Positions 5,645 through 9,159 of a stretch of DNA of 9,159 nucleotides are shown piece by piece. The position numbers and the translations under genes are program-made. The stretch is from JBFLVQ01 sp040758525. GTDB taxonomy: Bacteria; Acidobacteriota; Blastocatellia; Chloracidobacteriales; JADJPF01. The notes beneath the pieces were generated by a model. That model had not been told where the DNA came from. It was given only the letters and a program-made list of their open reading frames with translations, and did no database searches. Location: contig JBFLVQ010000384.1 of NCBI GenBank assembly GCA_040758525.1, positions 1 to 9,159 of the forward strand, read 5' to 3'. How positions within the stretch are numbered: the first letter of the stretch is position 1; each line of letters opens with the position of its first letter.

Positions 5645-6892
5645 TTAGAACTGATCGAGCAAAAATGGCTTTGGCAGACTAAAAGCCTGATCTAACCAAG
5701 AGAGTGTCAATGGTACCGAGGCAGTATCTTTAATCTCAAGCAGACCGAGAAAATGTGCCCGGGAAGCGGTAATTGCTCCTGCGTAGAGTTGTGAGAAGAT
5801 ATCAATACCAAGATGGACCTGTGCCATTTCTCTATCTTCTACAAGATTGATAGTCGGTTGCCCCTCGGTCAATGTGAAACGGAAGCGACGACTGTTTTCA
5901 GGTATCTGCTCATCAAGAATTTGGAAACAGATGCTGCCATTCAGATGATGATAGTTAGGGCGCATAATCAGCGCCTGCTCGACATTGAGTACACGCAACA
6001 TATAACTAAAGCCATATTGTCCTGCACGCGATACCATACTGGCCAACATAGGCTGTTTAACATCGCGTGGATCATTCAAGATATAGTGGAACGCTTCACT
6101 AGGCGATGCCCAATAGCGTATCGATGTTACTTGATCACGTAGTGTAGCAAGAAAGCCTAAGAGACCTTGATAGCTTTCCCGATCATCATAGATTAACTCT
6201 TCCACTGACAGTGTTTGAGTAAGCATATCGTGACCGGATTCAAAGCAAAAACTGAGATAACCTCTGATCTCGCCTTGCTGCTCATAGACCATTACGATCA
6301 ACTTACGCTCAGTAATTCGCAGTTGCCAATCCTGCCATACTGATGGGGGACTTTCTGCTAAACAATTGCCACGTTCTACAAAGCGTTGGTAACAGGTTGC
6401 AACCGCATCGATATCTTGAGGACGAAATCGGCGTACATTACGCTGGGTTTCATAATGTGGGAGATTACGTGGATGAAAGTTGTATTCGATTAGCTCACCA
6501 ATTGTGCCCCAACCCAATTTTCTGTAGAAGTCATAACGGAAAGGGTAAAGAATAGAGACAACAAAATCGCGTGCTCTACCACGTGCAATAGCAGCACAGC
6601 AGAGTGCTGAAGCATAACCACGTCGGCGTGCTTCTAGCGCGTTAACAACTGTGGCCAATCCGAGCATAGCCAAACGCGCTCCTCCAATCCAAATTGTATA
6701 AGGTATGGCACTGAGTGCTGCAACCATCTCACCATCCACTTCGCCTACCAAAACATCCTCCTCAAGTTTGCGACGTGTATGGTTACGATAAAGTCGAACC
6801 CGCTCCTCATAGCTATATCCTGAAGGGAACGACTCACAACCCATATGAGATAATCTTTCAATATCTGCTTGATTCGCCGTACGTACCTGCAT
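5645..6892 (-). CDS. Eis-type GNAT N-acetyltransferase
   Basis: This 415-residue protein has the Eis-family layout: an N-terminal GNAT domain (about 1-140), a second GNAT-like domain (about 150-300) and a C-terminal SCP2-like domain (about 305-415). Eis enzymes transfer acetyl groups from acetyl-CoA to amines such as aminoglycosides or protein lysines. The acetyl-CoA signature R-x-x-G-x-A is seen in ARRRGYAS (R89-G92-A94). FYRKLGWG (122-129) aligns with the Eis IYGRFGYG segment, placing the general-acid Tyr at 123. The chain ends in Phe, as in Eis, where the terminal carboxylate is the catalytic base. The start at 6892 is supported by GGAG 8 nt upstream and by a promoter at 6949-6957. A longer version from TTG at 6970 would begin upstream of that promoter. 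The natural substrate is unknown and drug resistance should not be assumed. Confidence 0.88.
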   Translation of the reverse strand: MQVRTANQADIERLSHMGCESFPSGYSYEERVRLYRNHTRRKLEEDVLVGEVDGEMVAALSAIPYTIWIGGARLAMLGLATVVNALEARRRGYASALCCAAIARGRARDFVVSILYPFRYDFYRKLGWGTIGELIEYNFHPRNLPHYETQRNVRRFRPQDIDAVATCYQRFVERGNCLAESPPSVWQDWQLRITERKLIVMVYEQQGEIRGYLSFCFESGHDMLTQTLSVEELIYDDRESYQGLLGFLATLRDQVTSIRYWASPSEAFHYILNDPRDVKQPMLASMVSRAGQYGFSYMLRVLNVEQALIMRPNYHHLNGSICFQILDEQIPENSRRFRFTLTEGQPTINLVEDREMAQVHLGIDIFSQLYAGAITASRAHFLGLLEIKDTASVPLTLSWLDQAFSLPKPFLLDQF

Positions 6893-6900
6893 TCGCTGGT

Positions 6901-6904
6901 CTCC
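6901..6904 (-). promoter_or_regulatory. Ribosome binding site that sets the Eis-like start
   Basis: GGAG on the minus strand lies 8 nt before the ATG at 6892. It supports the 415-residue form over an extension to the TTG at 6970. Confidence 0.55.
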
Positions 6905-6948
6905 GCTTAAAATGGTGAGATAACAAACTGCTAATTGAACGGAAGAAA

Positions 6949-6957
6949 ATTGTATCA
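6949..6957 (-). promoter_or_regulatory. Extended -10 promoter for the Eis-like gene
   Basis: Read on the minus strand this is TGA-TACAAT, an extended -10. Transcription would start near 6942, giving a leader of about 50 nt before the ATG at 6892. No good -35 was seen, which extended -10 promoters can tolerate. Confidence 0.5.
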
Positions 6958-7010
6958 CAGACAGATTCAAGCCATGCTTGCGAAAACCTGGTAGAGAGAT
7001 TTTCTCTTAG

Positions 7011-7016
7011 TACAAT
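7011..7016 (+). promoter_or_regulatory. Possible -10 box for the 140-residue gene
   Basis: TACAAT lies about 64 bp upstream of the ATG at 7080. The hexamer at -35 spacing (CTGGTA, 17 bp upstream) matches only half the consensus. Together with the identical hexamer on the minus strand at 6954-6949, it makes a back-to-back promoter pair. Confidence 0.4.
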
Positions 7017-7079
7017 GGTAATCAGTAGGAAGTTATGATAAAACCATCAGGCGTTATGCAGGTTGGGAGCGACTAGATT

Positions 7080-7502
7080 ATGAGCCGCAAAAAGAGAAGT
7101 CCGCGCCGGCTGGTGCTGCAAAAGGTGGATGTCTTGTCGGTTAATGCTCGCACGCAAACACGAGTTGTGCTGGCGCTGGATGAACAGCATTTTGTTGGAC
7201 GTGTCAGTGTTTGCCCAGATGATGAGGAACTAATCCGATCAACGGCGCTTGCTACTCTAGATGCGGTTCAGCATGCCTTGCCGCCTGGGGTCTCTTTTAT
7301 GCTTAAGAATGCTGCTAAATTACGTCCACCATTTCTTGATGATCCTCTCTATGTAGCGATTGTTGATTGCCACTACCAAGATCTAGATCTCAGCCTCACA
7401 GGCGCCTGCATTGCCAGTAATGAAAAGACACTGGTTGGTATTGCCAGTGCTGTGCTTGATGCCACCAATAGATTGGTCCGTTTCTTGCTCGGTAACAATT
7501 AG
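7080..7502 (+). CDS. Hypothetical 140-residue protein with two similar halves
   Basis: I cannot name this family. After a basic start (MSRKKRSPRR) the protein looks like two alpha/beta units. In each, a strand with a Gly is followed by a helix with an alanine-rich LDA core. Half one has FVGRVSVCPDDEELI then TALATLDAVQHAL (38-67). Half two has LSLTGACIASNEKT then IASAVLDATNRLVRFL (104-137). The halves face each other like a duplicated beta-beta-alpha or ACT/LeuA-dimer-like unit; that comparison is inference. No catalytic motif, signal peptide or membrane helix is visible. GGGAG (7065-7069) lies 10 nt before the ATG. It is divergent from the Eis-like gene, and the TPR gene follows on the same strand. 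Confidence 0.78.
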   Translation: MSRKKRSPRRLVLQKVDVLSVNARTQTRVVLALDEQHFVGRVSVCPDDEELIRSTALATLDAVQHALPPGVSFMLKNAAKLRPPFLDDPLYVAIVDCHYQDLDLSLTGACIASNEKTLVGIASAVLDATNRLVRFLLGNN

Positions 7503-7567
7503 ACGTGCGCAGATCGTAATTGGCGACTTATTTGTCAATAGTTACACATCATCTATTCAGAGCCATT

Positions 7568-7597
7568 TTTATGGATATACAATTTATGGATATACAA
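7568..7597 (+). repeat. 15-bp perfect tandem duplication over a start codon
   Basis: TTTATGGATATACAA at 7568-7582 is repeated exactly at 7583-7597. Each copy contains an ATG in the same frame, so the encoded N-terminus reads MDIQFMDIQ. The perfect identity suggests a recent slippage event. It keeps the frame and doubles the start codon. Confidence 0.9.
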
Positions 7598-8080
7598 GCG
7601 GCGCAGGAAGCTGAACAATTGCTTGAGTATGCTTACTACTGTTTAAATCGTGGTGAATTGGCCGAGGCTGAAGAGGCAGCGCAGGAAGCGCGAGATCTTT
7701 TTGATGAATTGAGAGTCGTTGCCGGCAGTGCTCAATCTCGTTGGCTACTGGGCTTCATACAATATAGTTATGGTGAATATAAGGCGGCATTGCCACTACT
7801 TGCCTCTGCTCAGCAGCAGTTTGCCTCCGTTGGCTTAACTCGTCAGCAGTGTGCCACTCTCTACCTACTAGCCCATTGCCATTTAGGACTAGCGCGTCCA
7901 TCCAAGGCAATCTATTCACTTAAACTGGCGAAGACGGCTCTGCAATCTCATAATGAAGAATCCATACCATTGCAAACTGGTAATAACCGTTTTCTACCTG
8001 ATATAAAAACCTTAACAGAATTAATTACTGGTCTGCTTTTAGAGCTTGAACAGGAGCAGCAAGGAGAAGATAGAGAATAG
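7571..8080 (+). CDS. TPR-repeat protein, probable protein-protein adaptor
   Basis: From the ATG at 7571 the product is 169 residues with three tetratricopeptide-like helix pairs at about 14-47, 54-87 and 93-127. The typical TPR pattern is visible in LLEYAYYCLNRGELAEAEEAAQEA, LGFIQYSYGEYKAALPLLASA and LLAHCHLGLARPSKAIYSLKLA. A Gln/Glu-rich helical tail closes it. TPR arrays bind partner proteins; nothing shows which. The start is uncertain. ATG 7571 and ATG 7586 are duplicates from the tandem repeat, a TTG at 7520 would add 17 unlike residues, and none has a clear ribosome site. The TTGTCA at 7532-7537 might be part of a promoter giving an almost leaderless mRNA, or the gene may be read through from 7080-7502, 68 nt upstream. 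Confidence 0.78.
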   Translation: MDIQFMDIQAAQEAEQLLEYAYYCLNRGELAEAEEAAQEARDLFDELRVVAGSAQSRWLLGFIQYSYGEYKAALPLLASAQQQFASVGLTRQQCATLYLLAHCHLGLARPSKAIYSLKLAKTALQSHNEESIPLQTGNNRFLPDIKTLTELITGLLLELEQEQQGEDRE

Positions 8081-8107
8081 TGAGTTAGTTGTGATCGATT
8101 TAGCCTG

Positions 8108-8139
8108 AAAACTAGAAAAGGCAGCCACAGGCCGCCTCT
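8108..8139 (-). terminator. Intrinsic terminator of the zinc-ribbon gene
   Basis: On the minus strand AGGCGGCC pairs with GGCTGCCT (one G-U pair) around a TGT loop, followed by TTT, CTAG and TTTT. It starts about 30 nt after the zinc-ribbon stop codon. On the plus strand the same hairpin has an A-C mismatch and no T-tract, so it serves the minus strand. Confidence 0.7.
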
Positions 8140-8169
8140 CCCGATCCTCAATCCAAAGGTTTGCTTACG

Positions 8170-8373
8170 TCAAAATATCCAGAGACGCTTCAGTCCTTGC
8201 AACCATGTCTTTCCTTCCTGTTGTGAGGAAGAAGCCTCTTCTACCGATTTGGTGACAGCTTGAACCGGCGTCTCACGCGTGACCGGTGGAGTGATCGCTG
8301 AGCCACAGGTTAAACAAAACTTCGTGTATCGAGGATTTTGGCTTTGGCATCTTGCACAAAGTATTGCCTGCAT
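8170..8373 (-). CDS. Small zinc-ribbon protein
   Basis: This 67-residue protein begins with a classical zinc ribbon: Cys-6, Cys-9, Cys-20 and Cys-23 in CARC and CLTCG, spaced CxxC-x10-CxxC. That arrangement binds one zinc ion. A Thr/Ser/Glu/Gln-rich linker (about 28-54) follows, then a short basic, aromatic C-terminus (KTWLQGLKRLWIF) that could dock to a membrane or partner. The role is unknown; such ribbons often mediate protein or nucleic-acid contacts. The start is very secure: AAGGAGGAGA (8387-8378) ends 4 nt before the ATG. It has its own promoter (8474-8447) and terminator (8139-8108), so it is a complete single-gene unit. Confidence 0.88.
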   Translation of the reverse strand: MQAILCARCQSQNPRYTKFCLTCGSAITPPVTRETPVQAVTKSVEEASSSQQEGKTWLQGLKRLWIF

Positions 8374-8446
8374 ATTATCTCCTCCTTGTCTAACCTGCTA
8401 AAAAGCCATTTTAATGGAGTCGACCTGAACCCTTAAACCGATTTTA

Positions 8447-8474
8447 ATATTATCATAGGTCAAAAAGGAGTCAA
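8447..8474 (-). promoter_or_regulatory. Sigma-70-like promoter of the zinc-ribbon gene
   Basis: On the minus strand TTGACT (8474-8469) and TAATAT (8452-8447) are 16 bp apart, and the -10 is extended by TGA. Transcription would start near 8440, leaving a leader of about 66 nt. In that leader, CCATT-AA-AATGG (8417-8406) is a short inverted repeat. This is among the best promoters in the window. Confidence 0.65.
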
Positions 8475-8789
8475 GCATCCTTATCTGTCAATTATCGGCT
8501 CCAGCCATTATCACTAGGCCACACTATTGAAGCTAAAAAGCTCTTTAACAGGGTGAATTTTGTATTGTCATCTTGTACCAAAACCAATCAGTACCAATCT
8601 CCTGTCCTAGTTGATGGTTTATCCTGTAGAGAGTCATTCCACCTTTAAGGGAATGTAAATAGTTCAAAACAACCTCAACCATGGCAGGGTCAAGCGACGT
8701 TACGATCAGGTATCGGCAGATTGGGCACAACGGTTGCTCATAGGGCAGAGAAGAGGGTAGGAAGTTTTTTGAGGAGGTATACATTATTT
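8475..8789. other. Intergenic region upstream of the secreted-protein gene
   Basis: These 315 bp contain no convincing plus-strand gene. CATTCC (8635-8640) and GGAATG (8650-8655) form a hairpin around a 9-nt loop. GTACCA occurs at 8575-8580 and 8591-8596 with a 16-bp period. A minus-strand frame of 79 codons (8545-8784) is open but lacks a ribosome site and covers the neighbour's ribosome site. No clear promoter for the gene at 8790 was found. Confidence 0.4.
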
Positions 8790-9159
8790 ATGATTAAGAG
8801 AATGCTCTTCTCTGTCATGCTGTTGGTCACTGCCTTTACTTGTCTAGGATTGGCCAACATTCCCACCTACCGATTGAGATTTACTGTTAATAGCCCTTTC
8901 CTGCTAGAGCATAATGCGAAAGTAGCATTGCCAGCGGGCGAATACTGGGTTAAAGATATAGGCACGGCGCCAGGCCATCTACTCTCATTACAGCGAGGTA
9001 AGGACCTGCGCCACCTTGCCTGGCTAAATACCGTACGTATCAATCGCCAACATCTGCAGTGGCGCGATAAGACTACTGTAGTATTCGATTTTGAGAACAC
9101 AGAACTACCCGTGCTAAAAGAGTTCTATTTGCCGGGTACGGATGGTTATGAGATCCTTC
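8790..9159 (+). CDS. Secreted protein of an acidobacterial-type family, 3' end cut by the window
   Basis: The reading frame starts at ATG 8790 and is open to the last base, so only the first 123 residues are seen. Residues 1-22 form a signal peptide: basic MIKR, a hydrophobic core (LFSVMLLVTAFTCLGL) and a plausible cleavage site around LAN. The exported part has the pattern SPFLLEHNAKVALPAGEYWVKDIG (35-58), then strands LLSLQRG, HLAWLNT and KTTVVFDF. This resembles short exported proteins abundant in Acidobacteriota, recalled as having a PAGEY motif and a beta-rich fold of unknown function. GAGGAGGT (8771-8778) lies 11 nt before the ATG, slightly far. It is divergent from the zinc-ribbon gene. 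Confidence 0.78.
   Translation, partial: MIKRMLFSVMLLVTAFTCLGLANIPTYRLRFTVNSPFLLEHNAKVALPAGEYWVKDIGTAPGHLLSLQRGKDLRHLAWLNTVRINRQHLQWRDKTTVVFDFENTELPVLKEFYLPGTDGYEIL

Noticed and set aside
6893..6970. 26-residue extension of the Eis-like enzyme from a TTG
   Set aside because: It would start upstream of the extended -10 promoter, and the family begins close to MQVRTANQAD.
6993..7008. AGAGA/TCTCT hairpin in the divergent promoter region
   Set aside because: Five base pairs of a simple purine/pyrimidine run is easily chance, and no T-tract follows.
8545..8784. 79-codon minus-strand frame with a CPIC motif
   Set aside because: It has no ribosome site, and its first codons lie on the ribosome site of the gene at 8790. 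A single CxxC pair is not enough. A degraded gene remnant cannot be excluded.
8867..9100. 77-codon minus-strand frame inside the secreted-protein gene
   Set aside because: It is antisense to a gene with a signal peptide and good coding character, and the translation has no recognisable domain.

Overview
The window is bacterial chromosomal DNA of modest GC content. It is densely packed with single genes on both strands that mostly carry their own signals. No rRNA, tRNA, CRISPR array, insertion sequence or phage gene is visible. The best taxonomic guess is Acidobacteriota (Blastocatellia-like). This rests mainly on the last gene, a secreted protein with the LPAGEYWV signature common in that phylum. 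It is an inference from remembered family patterns, not a search result.

Left part (1-1443). Positions 103-214 can fold as a chain of hairpins ending in a strong intrinsic terminator, which suggests a small structured RNA or the 3' end of an upstream transcript. A promoter with a perfect TATAAT follows, and its -10 lies inside an inverted repeat. A leader of about 270 nt with mutually exclusive hairpins then leads to a 259-residue protein. That protein has a DUF433 (antitoxin/HTH-like) domain fused to about six membrane helices. It is the most unusual gene here, and no DUF5615/PIN toxin partner lies beside it.

Centre (1444-5463). A KhpA-type KH RNA-binding protein with an Arg/Pro-rich tail converges, with a 2-nt gap, on a 506-residue helical protein of unknown function. 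A 206-residue unknown protein is divergent from the latter. Next come an HU-family nucleoid protein with its own extended -10 promoter and a long leader, and an alpha/beta hydrolase with a complete Ser-Asp-His triad.

Right part (5464-9159). An Eis-type GNAT acetyltransferase on the minus strand may be followed by a 37-residue single-helix micro-ORF. Across a back-to-back promoter region from it lies a 140-residue hypothetical protein with two similar halves, then a three-TPR protein whose start codon has been duplicated by a 15-bp tandem repeat. A 67-residue zinc-ribbon protein on the minus strand has its own promoter, strong ribosome site and terminator. A divergent secreted protein runs off the right edge.

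The genes do not form one pathway. Housekeeping nucleic-acid binders (KhpA, HU) sit among lineage-specific hypothetical proteins. The strongest leads are the DUF433-membrane fusion with its complex upstream region and the structured RNA candidate at the left edge.
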